Shown: piece after piece, positions 26,402 to 36,050 of the stretch
Layout of the letters: every line of letters begins with the position of its first letter
Position numbering within the stretch: position 1 is the first letter of the stretch
Origin: an uncultured Bacteroidaceae bacterium
Lineage (GTDB): Bacteria; Bacteroidota; Bacteroidia; Bacteroidales; Bacteroidaceae
DNA length: 64,000 bases
Direction of reading: 5' to 3'
Assembly (NCBI GenBank): GCA_934271655.1
Contig: CAKQRW010000007.1
Coordinates: forward strand, 1-64,000
Notes under the pieces: model-generated
What the model was told of the DNA's origin: nothing
Database searches by the model: none
Seen by the model: only the letters and a program-made list of their open reading frames with translations
Translations under genes and position numbers: made by a program

Positions 26402-26719
26402 CAAAAAAAAACAATGTGTGCGGCTATATGTGTTGTGAAACATTATAAAATATGGTGAAATAGGCTCATTGCGTGCTTTACTTTCGTGCCTGCATGTCAA
26501 GATGCCGGGCACGGAATCCAGTTGCGCATGGCTGTGCGGCTATAGGCGACAGCTTGGCCCGGGGGCTTGCCTAAATGCCATCTGGCTCTGGTTGACAATT
26601 AAGGGCCTAAAAGGGGCTGCTGACGGTATAGTGTAATCTAAAATGTGGCAAAAGGCCAATTTGTGTAAGGAGATAGAGACCCTTTTCTTACATTTTGCAA
26701 AAAAAAATACGGAAAGATA

Positions 26720-26748
26720 TTGTATGTAAAAAATAAAGCTTATCTTTG
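26720..26748 (+). promoter_or_regulatory. asnA promoter
   Basis: TTG at 26720-26722 and TATCTTTG at 26741-26748 are separated by 18 bases, matching the Bacteroidota -33/-7 arrangement. The predicted leader to the asnA ATG is about 130 bases. The lon-asnA gap (26347-26883) otherwise holds no gene. Confidence 0.6.
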
Positions 26749-26883
26749 CATCGGTTTTCAGAAAGAAGAGCCACAATCTCAAACACGAGTCTTGAAACAG
26801 AACACGACAAACACAATATTTAATTTATATTGTATACTGCAACTTGACAACAACAACAAACATACACAATAGATATAAACATT

Positions 26884-27921
26884 ATGAGCAAACTTATAAA
26901 AGTTGATGGATATACTCAGATTTTGGACCCAATCCAGACAGAGTTAGGTATCAAACAGATAAAAGAGTTTTTCCAGGCCAATCTGTCGACTGCTCTTAGG
27001 CTGCGCCGAGTGACCGCACCGCTTTTCGTGCTGCGTGGACTGGGCATCAATGACGATTTGAACGGAGTGGAGCGTCCAGTGTCTTTCCCTATCAAGGACA
27101 TGGGCGAACAGGTGGCGGAAGTGGTGCACTCGCTTGCGAAATGGAAGCGAATCATGCTGGCAGAGTACAACATACAGCCAGGCTATGGACTCTATACAGA
27201 CATGAATGCCATCCGCGGAGATGAGGAACTGGACAACACCCACTCGCTCTATGTTGACCAGTGGGACTGGTGCCGCACCATCACGGCTGCAGACCGCAAC
27301 ATAGCATTCCTCAAGAAGATAGTGAAGAATATCTATCACGCCATCTTGCGCACCGAATACCTCGTGTGCGAGTCGCATCCGCAGATAAAGCCTTTCCTGC
27401 CAGACGACATACACTTCATCCATTCTGAGCAGTTGCTGCAGATGTATCCCGACCTCACCCCGAAGGAGCGTGAGGACGCCATCTGCAAGAAGTATGGAGC
27501 CGTGTTCATCATGGGCATAGGCGGCAAACTTTCAGATGGCAAGAAGCATGACGGACGCGCTCCAGACTATGACGACTGGAGCACTCCTAACGAAGAGGGC
27601 TACATAGGTCTCAATGGCGACATCATGATATGGTATCCGGTGCTGGGCAGAAGCATAGAGCTCAGTTCCATGGGCATACGTGTTGACAAGGAGGCCCTGC
27701 TCCGCCAGCTTGAGCTGGAAGGACAGATGGAACGCACCAGCCTCTATTTCCACAAGAAGCTTCTCAATGGCGAGCTGCCGCTTTCCATTGGCGGAGGCAT
27801 AGGGCAGAGCAGGCTATGCATGGTGCTGCTCCACAAGGCTCATGTGGGCGAGATACAGGCATCTATCTGGCCAGAGGAAATGCGCAAGGAGTGTGCAGAG
27901 GCTGGAATGCCGCTTATCTGA
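26884..27921 (+). CDS. asnA: Aspartate-ammonia ligase
   Basis: Makes asparagine from aspartate, ammonia and ATP; the fold is related to class II aminoacyl-tRNA synthetases. The 345-residue length is typical of AsnA. Recognisable family segments include VTAPLFVLRGLGINDDLNGVERPVSF, YVDQWDWCRTI, KKYGAVFIMGIGGKL and GGGIGQSRLCMVLL. It is a single-gene unit with its own promoter and a terminator at 27976-28013. Confidence 0.97.
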   Translation: MSKLIKVDGYTQILDPIQTELGIKQIKEFFQANLSTALRLRRVTAPLFVLRGLGINDDLNGVERPVSFPIKDMGEQVAEVVHSLAKWKRIMLAEYNIQPGYGLYTDMNAIRGDEELDNTHSLYVDQWDWCRTITAADRNIAFLKKIVKNIYHAILRTEYLVCESHPQIKPFLPDDIHFIHSEQLLQMYPDLTPKEREDAICKKYGAVFIMGIGGKLSDGKKHDGRAPDYDDWSTPNEEGYIGLNGDIMIWYPVLGRSIELSSMGIRVDKEALLRQLELEGQMERTSLYFHKKLLNGELPLSIGGGIGQSRLCMVLLHKAHVGEIQASIWPEEMRKECAEAGMPLI

Positions 27922-27975
27922 AATGAACAAAACAGCGAGCTATGCACATTGATGATAAAAAGCCGTGCTACAGAC

Positions 27976-28013
27976 AAAAAACATCCGCCCAAACTTGGAC
28001 GGATGTTTTTTTT
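27976..28013. terminator. Terminator after asnA
   Basis: ACATCCG (27981-27987) pairs with CGGATGT (28000-28006). The stem is extended by A-T pairs and followed by a run of eight T on the plus strand. The A-run on the left makes it usable in both directions. Confidence 0.85.
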
Positions 28014-28046
28014 ATCGTAATTTTGTCGAAAATTACTTAATCACAC

Positions 28047-30056
28047 ATGGATCCAAAAGAAGAAATATTGAGGCTCCGCAGGGAGCTGAACGAGCATAAC
28101 CACAACTACTACGTGCTCAACCAGCCAACCATCTCTGACTACGATTATGACCAGCTCATGTATCGCCTTCAAGACCTTGAGCTTTTTTATCCGCAATATG
28201 CCGACCCCAACTCACCATCGCAGCGTGTGGGCAGCGACCTCACCCAGACGTTCAAGACTGTGGCGCACAAGCGTCCCATGCTCTCGCTTGCCAACACCTA
28301 CAGCGAGCAAGACGTGCGTGAGTTCTGGAACAGGGTCAGCGACGGGCTTGAAGGCGAGCCATTTGAGATATGCGCAGAGATGAAGTATGACGGACTCAGC
28401 ATATCCCTCACCTATGTTGACGGTCAGCTCGTGCGCGCGGTGACTCGTGGCGACGGAGTGCAAGGAGATGATGTGACGGCCAATGTGCGCACCATCAAGT
28501 CTATTCCGCTGTCACTTCCCTCAGGGGCAGGCTATCCGCATGAGTTTGAGATACGCGGCGAGATACTTATGCCGTGGAGCTCGTTCGACAGGCTAAACGC
28601 AGAGCGCGCAGCCCGCGAAGAACCTCTTTTCGCCAATCCGCGCAACGCCGCCAGCGGCACGCTGAAGTCGCAGTCGTCCAAGGTGGTGGCTGAGCGTGGA
28701 CTTGATGCCTATCTCTACTATCTCCTGCTCGATGACGTGCCAGCCGATGCCGGACACTATGAGCTGCTGCAGCGTGCAGCCACATGGGGATTTAAGATTT
28801 CGCAGGGCATGAAGAAATGTAAGACGGTGGAAGATGTGCTTGGCTTCATAGACTACTGGGACACAGAGCGCAAGAACCTGCCTGTGGCTACTGATGGCAT
28901 AGTGCTCAAAGTCAATTCGCTGCGTCAGCAGAACCACTTGGGCTATACGGTGAAGAGCCCTCGCTGGGCCATTGCCTACAAGTTTAAGGCTGAGAGGGTA
29001 TGCACAAGGCTGAACGAGGTCACGTATCAGGTGGGGCGCACTGGAGCTATCACACCTGTGGCCAACATGGATCCTGTCCATCTGGCGGGTACCGTCGTAA
29101 GACGCGCCTCTCTTCACAATGCTGATGTGATGGCAGAGCTCGACCTTCACATCGGAGACATGGTATATGTGGAGAAGGGCGGAGAGATAATACCGAAGGT
29201 GGTGGGGGTTGACAAGGCTCAGCGAACACCAGACATGCAGCGTGTGCAGTTTATCACACGTTGTCCTGAATGTGGCGCACCGCTCATGCGTTATGAAGGA
29301 GAAGCTGCCCACTACTGTCCTAACGACACGGCGTGTCCACCGCAGATAAAGGGGCGGATAGAACATTTCATCTCCCGCAAGGCAATGAACATAGACAGCC
29401 TTGGGCCTGAAACGGTGGACGACTTCTATCAGCGCGGACTGATACATGATGTGGCGGATCTTTACACTCTGACTGTCAAAGATATATGTGGAGGCAATAC
29501 TAATAGGGTCAAGTCGGCCCAGAAGATAGTTGATGGCATAAAGTCTACACTTGATGTGCCTTTTGAGCGTGTGGTGTTCGCCATTGGCATACGCTTTGTG
29601 GGCGAGGCTACGGCGAAGCTGCTGGCGCGACACTTCAAGACGATGGAGTCTCTGCGTCATGCCACACTCGAACAGCTCATGGAGGTGGATGGAGTGGGGC
29701 AGGCTATTGCCGAGTCGGTAATGCGGTATTTCGCCAATCCTGTGTCTTCTGCCATAGTAGACCGCCTTGCCTCTTATGGTGTGAGAATGCAGCTTTTGGA
29801 CGACCAGCTTGCAGGCGGCACAGACCTGCTGGCAGGCAAGAGCATTGTCATCTCTGGTGTCTTTGCCAAGCACTCTCGCGATGAGTATAAGGCCATGATA
29901 GAGCGCAACGGTGGAAAGAACGTAGGCAGCATCTCCAAGAAGACCAGCTTTATCCTTGCAGGAGAGAATATGGGGCCGGCAAAATTGGAAAAGGCCAGTT
30001 CGCTTGGCATCCCGCTCGTGGGCGAGGATGAGTTCCTTGCCATGTTGGAAGCATGA
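28047..30056 (+). CDS. ligA: NAD-dependent DNA ligase
   Basis: Seals nicks in replication and repair using NAD+. The 669-residue product has domain Ia ([19 protein letters not shown]), the adenylated Lys in [10 protein letters not shown] (about K113), the OB domain ([30 protein letters not shown]), a four-Cys zinc finger (CPECG ... YCPNDTACP, about 408-430), HhH repeats and a C-terminal BRCT domain (about 595-669, [23 protein letters not shown]). The ATG is 33 bases after the asnA terminator T-run, so the leader must be very short or transcription partly reads through. Confidence 0.98.
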   Translation: MDPKEEILRLRRELNEHNHNYYVLNQPTISDYDYDQLMYRLQDLELFYPQYADPNSPSQRVGSDLTQTFKTVAHKRPMLSLANTYSEQDVREFWNRVSDGLEGEPFEICAEMKYDGLSISLTYVDGQLVRAVTRGDGVQGDDVTANVRTIKSIPLSLPSGAGYPHEFEIRGEILMPWSSFDRLNAERAAREEPLFANPRNAASGTLKSQSSKVVAERGLDAYLYYLLLDDVPADAGHYELLQRAATWGFKISQGMKKCKTVEDVLGFIDYWDTERKNLPVATDGIVLKVNSLRQQNHLGYTVKSPRWAIAYKFKAERVCTRLNEVTYQVGRTGAITPVANMDPVHLAGTVVRRASLHNADVMAELDLHIGDMVYVEKGGEIIPKVVGVDKAQRTPDMQRVQFITRCPECGAPLMRYEGEAAHYCPNDTACPPQIKGRIEHFISRKAMNIDSLGPETVDDFYQRGLIHDVADLYTLTVKDICGGNTNRVKSAQKIVDGIKSTLDVPFERVVFAIGIRFVGEATAKLLARHFKTMESLRHATLEQLMEVDGVGQAIAESVMRYFANPVSSAIVDRLASYGVRMQLLDDQLAGGTDLLAGKSIVISGVFAKHSRDEYKAMIERNGGKNVGSISKKTSFILAGENMGPAKLEKASSLGIPLVGEDEFLAMLEA

Positions 30057-30135
30057 TGGCCTATACTTGATAAGCCCCGAAAGGAGTTGTCTGAAAGCGT
30101 GGAAAATGGTGCCGTGAGACATGCGCAAATCTTGT

Positions 30136-30259
30136 GCAAAAGGACAAAAAGGACAAAAAGGACAAACGGACAAAATACAGTAAAACTATATAAAATAAGT
30201 AATATTGATGAATTATGTGAGGAAATGTCAATTGTCCTTTTGTCCTTTTTGTCCTTTTC
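30136..30259. repeat. Inverted array of short AAGGACAAA-type repeats after ligA
   Basis: The left arm (30136-30175) holds four spaced copies of GGACAAA. The right arm (30232-30259) holds three copies of its complement TTGTCC. Together they can form a long imperfect stem around an AT-rich loop of about 57 bases. It may act as a large bidirectional terminator between ligA and the minus-strand GH43 gene. Confidence 0.65.
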
Positions 30260-30316
30260 GTACGGAAAGAATACCTTGCGGATGCTGTGCATGGCAATGA
30301 GGCTCCTGAGTTATCG

Positions 30317-30401
30317 GTTATCCTATGCTTTGGGTATCGCTATCCTATGCCTTGAGTGTCGCTATCCTAAGGCTAGCGTATCGCTATCCTAATGTGTTGG
30401 G
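30317..30401. repeat. 22-bp tandem repeat downstream of ligA
   Basis: Units start at 30317, 30339, 30361 and 30383 (partial), exactly 22 bp apart, each with a G-TATCCTA core followed by a variable half ending G-GTATC/GTC. There are no unique spacers, so it is not a CRISPR array. Confidence 0.75.
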
Positions 30402-30415
30402 AAATCAATAAAAAG

Positions 30416-30465
30416 ACGGTTCCATGCATCTGCGCATATTTCTATGTGCAGATGCATGGAACCGT
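30416..30465 (-). terminator. Terminator of the GH43 gene
   Basis: A perfect 18-bp stem, ACGGTTCCATGCATCTGC with its complement at 30448-30465, encloses a 14-base loop. On the minus strand it is followed by CTTTTTATT. It lies 40 bases past the GH43 stop. Confidence 0.88.
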
Positions 30466-30504
30466 GTCTTTGTGTGATGGTTGAGGCTCTTGTGTGTTGT
30501 AGGC

Positions 30505-31563
30505 TTATTTCATCAGTACAGGCCATCCATCGCTGTTGAATGTCATTTTTCTCATGAAAAGCTTGGCTCTGCCGCCCTCTTTCTTCACGTAGGCATGGCT
30601 CAGGAATATCCATTGGCCGTCCACCTCATAGGCAGCGCAATGTCCCACTCCGAAATAGTCTTCTCCAGGGCCAATGAGTGTGTCGCCTCCACCCTTGGCC
30701 ATGGGCTGTCCCTTGCTGTCTACGTAAGGGCCTGTCACTTTCTTGCTCCTGCCCACAACAGTCCTGTAGGTGCTGTTCTGTCCGCGACAGCAATAGTCGA
30801 AACTGACGAAGAGGTAATAGTACTTGCCGTGACGGATGATGAAGGGGGCTTCCACAGCATTCGCTCCAGCCTCAATGGTGTCACCGCCCTCAATGGTGTA
30901 GTTGTCCACTTTGTTAAGTTCTGCAAGGCTGAGCTTCCTGCCCATGCGCCTGGCTATGGTCATAGGCTTGCCAGCCAGTGTCTTGAAGTCTTTCTTTAGC
31001 TTGACAATCTGTATGCCGTCCCAGAAAGAACCGAAGGTCAACCACGGTGTGCCATGCTTGTCGACAATGAGGTTGGGGTCGATGGCGTTGTAGTTGTCTT
31101 GCCGCTGGTGGGAGACTATCACAGCTCCCTGGTCCGTCCATCGGTAGTCTGGTGACTTTGGGTCGAGTGTCTTGTTGGTGGTGAGCCCGATGGCAGAGCC
31201 GTTCTTGCCAAATGTGGAGCATGAGTAGTAAAGCAGCCAGCGGCCGTTGTGGTAACTGATGTCTGGAGCCCATGTGTGTCCGCGGTAGCCGCGCACAGAG
31301 TCGGTGGCCCACGATGGTATAGGTGATAGGACTGGCGATTCATGCAGCCAGGCTTTCATGTCGGGTGACGACATCACACTTATCCCCATGCCAGTGGAGA
31401 AGATGTGGTAGAGCCCGTCTTCGCCACGAGCCATTACTGGGTCGTGTACGTCAGGGTTGTCGGTCGGGATGTGTCGGCCATGATTACCTGGCGCCTCTTG
31501 CGCCAGCAGCGGTGATGCTGTGGATGCCAATAGGCATGTGATAAGTAAACTTTTGCAATTCAT
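30505..31563 (-). CDS. GH43 arabinanase (endo-1,5-alpha-L-arabinosidase-like)
   Basis: Hydrolyses arabinan side chains of plant pectin; a signal peptide (MNCKSLLITCLLASTASPLLA) sends it out of the cytoplasm. The 352-residue product shows the three acidic residues of the GH43 five-bladed propeller: HDPV (about D41), AIDPN (about D162) and VEAPF (about E238). GHTWAPDISYHNGRWLLYYS and LTFGSFWDGIQI are typical of the arabinanase subgroup. No SusC/SusD genes are near, so it is not in a full utilisation locus here. It begins 18 bp after prmA and may be co-transcribed with it. Confidence 0.9.
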   Translation of the reverse strand: MNCKSLLITCLLASTASPLLAQEAPGNHGRHIPTDNPDVHDPVMARGEDGLYHIFSTGMGISVMSSPDMKAWLHESPVLSPIPSWATDSVRGYRGHTWAPDISYHNGRWLLYYSCSTFGKNGSAIGLTTNKTLDPKSPDYRWTDQGAVIVSHQRQDNYNAIDPNLIVDKHGTPWLTFGSFWDGIQIVKLKKDFKTLAGKPMTIARRMGRKLSLAELNKVDNYTIEGGDTIEAGANAVEAPFIIRHGKYYYLFVSFDYCCRGQNSTYRTVVGRSKKVTGPYVDSKGQPMAKGGGDTLIGPGEDYFGVGHCAAYEVDGQWIFLSHAYVKKEGGRAKLFMRKMTFNSDGWPVLMK

Positions 31564-31581
31564 ATCGGTTATAGATTGTTG

Positions 31582-32376
31582 TTAGAATGTTTTTGTTATA
31601 CGCATGACAGCCCAGTCTCCGGCCTGTGTGACATCCGATACGGCCAGTCCTTGCTTCTCAGCCGCCTCGGTCATCTCTGGAACGTCGGCGATGAAGAAGC
31701 CTGAAAGGAAAAGTGTGCCATGTGTGGCCAGGTGTTCAATGTAGGCTGGCATGTCTCTCTTGAGTATGTTCTTATGGATGTTGGCCACGATGACATCGAA
31801 GATGCCATGTATGGCGGCAGCGTCGCCGAGGATGACGGAGACGTTGTTGATGTTGTTGAGGGCAAGGTTTTCCTTGGCGTTGACTACGCTAAACTCGTCA
31901 ATGTCGATGGCTGCCACCTCTTTTGCTCCTCGGAGAGCCATCGCTATGGCGAGCACTCCTGTGCCTGTGCCCATATCGAGGGTGCGCTTGCCCGTGAAAT
32001 CTTCCTGCATCAGTATGGATACTATCTGGTGGGTCGTGTCATGTGCGCCTGAGCCAAAGGCCATCTTTGGGCTGAGCTTGATGCCGAATTCCTCTTCGAG
32101 CACAGGCGTGAAGCTGTTCTGTTCCCACTCCTCATTCCAATTCTTGTTCTCAAGATGATGTACGGTGAACGAGAAGGTCGTGTCGGCGAGTGCTATGTCG
32201 CTGAGCGTGGATGAGAGAGACTCTTGGCTGAAGGTCTCTTCGGGAATGTATGCCTTAAGTCCTGTGTCTGTCATCTCAAACGAGTCGTAGCCTATGCCGC
32301 TGAGCATGGCTGAGGCTATGTCGCATGCCGTCTCGCTGCATGGCGACACGGTTATGTCTGCGTAGATATATTTCAT
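31582..32376 (-). CDS. prmA: Ribosomal protein L11 methyltransferase
   Basis: Methylates lysines and the N-terminus of ribosomal protein L11 using S-adenosylmethionine. The 264-residue product has the small N-terminal substrate domain, a linker KNWNEEWEQNSFTPVL, the PrmA hallmark KLSPKMAFGSGAHDTTH, the SAM-binding DMGTGTGVLAIAM (about residues 138-150), IDIDEFSV and the catalytic-loop region VIVANIHKNIL. Length is slightly below E. coli PrmA. It starts 136 bp after the GH25 gene, whose end carries a 20-bp duplication. Confidence 0.94.
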   Translation of the reverse strand: MKYIYADITVSPCSETACDIASAMLSGIGYDSFEMTDTGLKAYIPEETFSQESLSSTLSDIALADTTFSFTVHHLENKNWNEEWEQNSFTPVLEEEFGIKLSPKMAFGSGAHDTTHQIVSILMQEDFTGKRTLDMGTGTGVLAIAMALRGAKEVAAIDIDEFSVVNAKENLALNNINNVSVILGDAAAIHGIFDVIVANIHKNILKRDMPAYIEHLATHGTLFLSGFFIADVPEMTEAAEKQGLAVSDVTQAGDWAVMRITKTF

Positions 32377-32480
32377 GGTGATTGTTTTTCTTCGATAATG
32401 AGATATGATGTATTTTTTTTGTTGGTGCCGTGGTGTTGGCGCAAGTTCTGTTGATTATTGATTCAGCCATGGAACCTCTT

Positions 32481-32520
32481 GATGGAAGAAGCCATTCTTA
32501 GATGGAATGAAGTCATTCTT
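32481..32520. repeat. 20-bp duplication at the GH25 gene 3' end
   Basis: GATGGAAGAAGCCATTCTTA (32481) is followed directly by GATGGAATGAAGTCATTCTT (32501). The second copy contains the GH25 stop codon at 32513-32515. Confidence 0.7.
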
Positions 32521-33355
32521 TATATTTAATGGTCATGTCCACGAGATCCTGATAGTCGCCGTTGAATATGTTCACATCGACATAGCCCTTGATGCCGTCA
32601 ATCTTTCCTGCGTCGGTATGTTGCCAGAAAGTCCACTTACCCTTGTACTCAAGCGAGTCAACGTAGTAGTGGGCTATCCAGTATGGATATTTTTCAAACT
32701 CGGGTGTGTTGAGATATGAAGTGCGGAACTTGTAGCCTGTGTAGAGTATGGGGGTCACCCCATAGTATTTTGTCACTATGTCCATCCAAGTCTTCACTTC
32801 CCTCTGCAGTTGGGCGGGAGTGTATGAGCCTATCTCCTCAACGTCGAGCACAGGAGGCAGGTCGCCCTCATCGAGCTGCACCATGCGGCAGTAGAACTCG
32901 GCTTGTTTTCTGGCAGGGCTCTTTGTGCTGAAATAGTGGTAAGCGCCGCGTGTTATGTCATTTTTTTTTGCCTCATGGAAATTTCGGTTGAAGTTTTCGT
33001 CCCAAGTGTCAGTCCCTTCAGTGGCCTTGATGAAGATGAAAGAGATAGGGGCGTTTTGTATCTGCGCGTTGCGGAGCCTGTCCCAGTCGATGTCGCCTTG
33101 GTAGTGAGATATGTCCAGACCGCGCACAAGTCCTTTGGGATATTTCACATCGCCATACAGGGCCTTCCATCTGAAGGAGTATGGCCCGACGAATGTCTTG
33201 TAGAAGAATATGATGTAGATGAGTCCGATGAAGGCCAGGGCGCTCCACAGGATATATGATGGGAAGCGGCGGAAAGGGTTGGATGATTTCTTTCTCCGGC
33301 GTTTTCTTGCTGGACGCTTTGAAGCGGTTCGCTGCTTTCTTGAGGTTGTGCTCAT
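32513..33355 (-). CDS. GH25 lysozyme-type muramidase, membrane-anchored
   Basis: Cleaves the MurNAc-GlcNAc bond of peptidoglycan. The 280-residue product begins with a very basic cytoplasmic tail (RKQRTASKRPARKRRRKK), then one membrane segment (about residues 35-55), then the GH25 barrel with RGLDISHYQGDIDW (first Asp about 91), FIKATEGTD (catalytic Glu), and PPVLDVEEIG carrying the Asp-X-Glu pair. It is therefore tethered to the inner membrane facing the periplasm. It is separated from pfp by a terminator. Confidence 0.92.
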   Translation of the reverse strand: MSTTSRKQRTASKRPARKRRRKKSSNPFRRFPSYILWSALAFIGLIYIIFFYKTFVGPYSFRWKALYGDVKYPKGLVRGLDISHYQGDIDWDRLRNAQIQNAPISFIFIKATEGTDTWDENFNRNFHEAKKNDITRGAYHYFSTKSPARKQAEFYCRMVQLDEGDLPPVLDVEEIGSYTPAQLQREVKTWMDIVTKYYGVTPILYTGYKFRTSYLNTPEFEKYPYWIAHYYVDSLEYKGKWTFWQHTDAGKIDGIKGYVDVNIFNGDYQDLVDMTIKYKE

Positions 33356-33544
33356 CTTTTTGTGTTAGGGTAATTGTAGAAAATTGTTGCGTCATGTAAT
33401 GGCAGAGACTATTGTTGCTGCATATAAGGCAGAAAGCCCAGATGAGTAGATGTGTGATAATAGTACAGAATGCGGAATCTTCCGCTTCTGTGAATACTGT
33501 AGCACCGCCATCTCGTATTGCGCATGTCTCCATGAAAAATGACT

Positions 33545-33582
33545 AAGAAGTGAAAAGCCATTGTGCAGGCTTTTCACTTCTT
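33545..33582. terminator. Terminator between pfp and the GH25 gene
   Basis: A 15-bp stem AAGAAGTGAAAAGCC/GGCTTTTCACTTCTT encloses an 8-base loop about 60 bases past the pfp stop. T-runs are modest on both sides, so efficiency is uncertain. A second small hairpin (TCTGGCCA 33593-33600 with TGGCCAGA 33615-33622) lies between it and pfp. Confidence 0.65.
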
Positions 33583-33645
33583 TCTTATTCAGTCTGGCCA
33601 TTTCTTTTTCAGAGTGGCCAGATTGTCTGCTTTAGGACATGGCTA

Positions 33646-35295
33646 TTATTTAGCCTGCTCAAGCTGGAGAGTCTTTGTAGTCTGGTCGCAGACCTCTGTA
33701 GGACCCCAGTACTGGATTGGGCCTGGGTATACATAGGCTGTCTGCTTTGCCCACTCATCGCGATGAGCGGCGAAGAACTTGAATGGGGCACCGTCAAGTT
33801 CTACAAGAGCCTTGCGGATTACAGGCTTGTTCTTGCCGTTGCGGCGCTCAATGTTCATCATCATAGTGATAGGCACACCGCCTGCAATCCACTCGGCAGC
33901 AGGAGCTGTGGTGTTCTTTATGATGGACATGTAGCCAGTCTTGCCGTTAGCGATGAGGCGTGAGGCATTGTATCCGAGTGAGTAGCAGTAGTCAGCATCG
34001 TAGTTGGATGGAGCGGCGCAGCGTCCCTCATAGCCGAAGAAGTGGTGCTGTGTGCCGAACTTGCCTACATACTTGCCCTCCTTCTTCCAAGCATCGAGCT
34101 TAGTCGCTACCATGCGAGAGAGAAGCTTCTCTGTCTCGATGAGAGAAACCTGAACGTTTCCGTGTGGGTCGCGGTCGAGGCAGAGCTGACGTGCAACATC
34201 GTCTGGAAGAGACTCAAGCACTGCAAGGTTGTCCTTGGCGATAGAGCCCTTGACAAAAGAAATCTGCTCCTCAGCGTTGGCAAACTCGCGTGGCTCGCCT
34301 GTAGCTGGGTCTGTGAGCACCTCGTTGAGCTCTGCAATGAGCTTCTTGATGGCTGGGATGAACTCGATGATGCCTTCTGGGATGAGGACTGTTCCGAAGT
34401 TGTTGCCCTCAGCAGCGCGAGCTGCAACAGCCTTTGCGATGTAAGTCACTACGTCGTCGAGAGACATCTCCTTAGCCTCAACTTCCTCAGAAACGAGGCA
34501 GATGTTTGGCTGGCACTGGAGAGCGCACTCAAGAGCGATGTGTGATGCAGAGCGGCCCATGAGCTTGATGAAATGCCAGTACTTGCGTGCTGAGTTGCAG
34601 TCGCGCTGGATGTTGCCGATGAGCTCTGAGTATGTCTTGCAGGCTGTGTCGAAACCGAATGAAGTCTCGATCTGCTCGTTCTTGAGGTCGCCGTCGATAG
34701 TCTTAGGACAGCCAATGACCTGCACGCCGTACTTCTTGGCTGCGTAGTACTCTGCCAAGACGCATGCGTTGGTGTTGGAGTCGTCGCCACCGATGATGAC
34801 GAGAGCCTTGATTCCGAGCTTGCGGATGATTTCGATGCCCTTCTCAAACTGATCTTCCTTCTCAAGCTTGGTACGTCCAGAGCCGATGATGTCAAAACCT
34901 CCAGTGTTGCGGTACTGATCCATAATCTCTGAAGTGATTTCCATGTAGTTATGGTCAACGAGACCGCCTGGGCCGAGGATGAAGCCATAGAGCTTGCTCT
35001 CTGAGTTGAGAGACTTGATGCCGTCGAAGAGGCCAGAGATGACGTTGTGTCCGCCTGGAGCCTGTCCGCCTGAAAGGATTACGCCCACGTTGAATGGTGG
35101 AAGCTCAACTGCCTCGCCTGCCTCGAAAGTGATGACTGGCATGCCGTATGTGTTTGGGAAGAGAGCCTTGATCTCATCCTGGTTGCCTACTGACTGTGTA
35201 GGTGCGCCTTCAACTGCCTTTACTGGACCCTGAAGCGCTTTAGGCAGTTTTGGCTGGTAAGCCGCGCGTGCTGCCTGAAGATTTGAAATTGCCAT
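33646..35295 (-). CDS. pfp: Diphosphate-fructose-6-phosphate 1-phosphotransferase
   Basis: Reversibly phosphorylates fructose 6-phosphate using pyrophosphate instead of ATP in the cytoplasm. From ATG at 35293-35295 the product is 549 residues, the length of the long PFP class. The active-site motif GGDDSNTNA (about residue 178) has Asp where ATP-dependent enzymes have Gly, which marks PPi use. [20 protein letters not shown] and [16 protein letters not shown] also fit. The upstream in-frame ATG at 35352 would extend into non-conserved sequence. It follows eda by 84 bp; codon use looks highly optimised, as for an abundant glycolytic enzyme. Confidence 0.96.
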   Translation of the reverse strand: MAISNLQAARAAYQPKLPKALQGPVKAVEGAPTQSVGNQDEIKALFPNTYGMPVITFEAGEAVELPPFNVGVILSGGQAPGGHNVISGLFDGIKSLNSESKLYGFILGPGGLVDHNYMEITSEIMDQYRNTGGFDIIGSGRTKLEKEDQFEKGIEIIRKLGIKALVIIGGDDSNTNACVLAEYYAAKKYGVQVIGCPKTIDGDLKNEQIETSFGFDTACKTYSELIGNIQRDCNSARKYWHFIKLMGRSASHIALECALQCQPNICLVSEEVEAKEMSLDDVVTYIAKAVAARAAEGNNFGTVLIPEGIIEFIPAIKKLIAELNEVLTDPATGEPREFANAEEQISFVKGSIAKDNLAVLESLPDDVARQLCLDRDPHGNVQVSLIETEKLLSRMVATKLDAWKKEGKYVGKFGTQHHFFGYEGRCAAPSNYDADYCYSLGYNASRLIANGKTGYMSIIKNTTAPAAEWIAGGVPITMMMNIERRNGKNKPVIRKALVELDGAPFKFFAAHRDEWAKQTAYVYPGPIQYWGPTEVCDQTTKTLQLEQAK

Positions 35296-35379
35296 TGGTT
35301 GTTGTTGTTTTATGATGTTTGTACTGTATTCGCAAGTTGTAGCAGACTCCAATGCGTGCTTTGTACAGCGGTGGAGCAG

Positions 35380-36048
35380 TTAACCTCTTGCCTTTGCAAT
35401 GATGCCGAGGCATTCTTTGCACTTGTCTGTGACATACTGCCAGTCTTCGGCCTTGACCTTGTCCGATGGGAAGAGCTTAGAGCCCATTCCCACGCAGAAG
35501 ACACCTGCCTTGAACCATGCTGTGAGGTTGGCCTCCTCTGGGGCCACTCCGCCTGTGACCATGATTTTTGACCATGGCATCGGAGCCATGAGACCCTTGA
35601 CGAGGTTAGGACCAACCACGTCGCCTGGGAATACCTTGGTGAAGTCGCAGCCCACTTCCTGCGCCTTGCCTATCTCTGATGGAGTCAGGCAACCTGGGCA
35701 GTATGTGACGCAGCGGCGGTTGCACACTACTGCCACGTCGGGGTTGAAGAGTGGACCTACAACGAAGTTGGCACCCATCTGGATGTACATGGCAGCTGTT
35801 GGGGCATCTACCACCGAGCCTATGCCAAGCGCCATCTCTGGGCATTCTGTCGCCACGAATTTAGAGAGCTCGGCGAACACCTCCTGGGCGAAGTCGCCAC
35901 GGTTGGTGAACTCGAATGCGCGCACTCCGCCTTCGTAGCACGCCTTGACTACTTTCTTTGCTACTTCTGCGTCCTTGTGGTAGAACACAGGAACCATAGG
36001 TGCGGCAGCTATCTTTGCCATCACCTGAAACTTGTCGAACTTTGCCAT
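35380..36048 (-). CDS. eda: KDPG/KHG aldolase
   Basis: Cleaves 2-keto-3-deoxy-6-phosphogluconate to pyruvate and glyceraldehyde 3-phosphate. The 222-residue product has the family features VKACYEGGVRAFEFTNRGD (catalytic Glu region), the PGCLTPSE motif and the Schiff-base Lys in FTKVFPGD (about residue 138), then MVTGGV. It starts two bases after the kdgK stop, so the two are one operon: KdgK makes the substrate that this enzyme splits. Confidence 0.95.
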   Translation of the reverse strand: MAKFDKFQVMAKIAAAPMVPVFYHKDAEVAKKVVKACYEGGVRAFEFTNRGDFAQEVFAELSKFVATECPEMALGIGSVVDAPTAAMYIQMGANFVVGPLFNPDVAVVCNRRCVTYCPGCLTPSEIGKAQEVGCDFTKVFPGDVVGPNLVKGLMAPMPWSKIMVTGGVAPEEANLTAWFKAGVFCVGMGSKLFPSDKVKAEDWQYVTDKCKECLGIIAKARG

Positions 36049-36050
36049 AA

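Noticed and set aside
28593..30173. 526-codon open frame antisense to ligA
   Set aside because: It has no domain or signal, and it mirrors the strongly conserved ligA frame; its openness is a by-product of ligA codon use.
30505..31563. Polysaccharide utilisation locus around the GH43 gene
   Set aside because: No SusC/SusD pair, sensor or other glycosidase is nearby; its neighbours are prmA and a muramidase.
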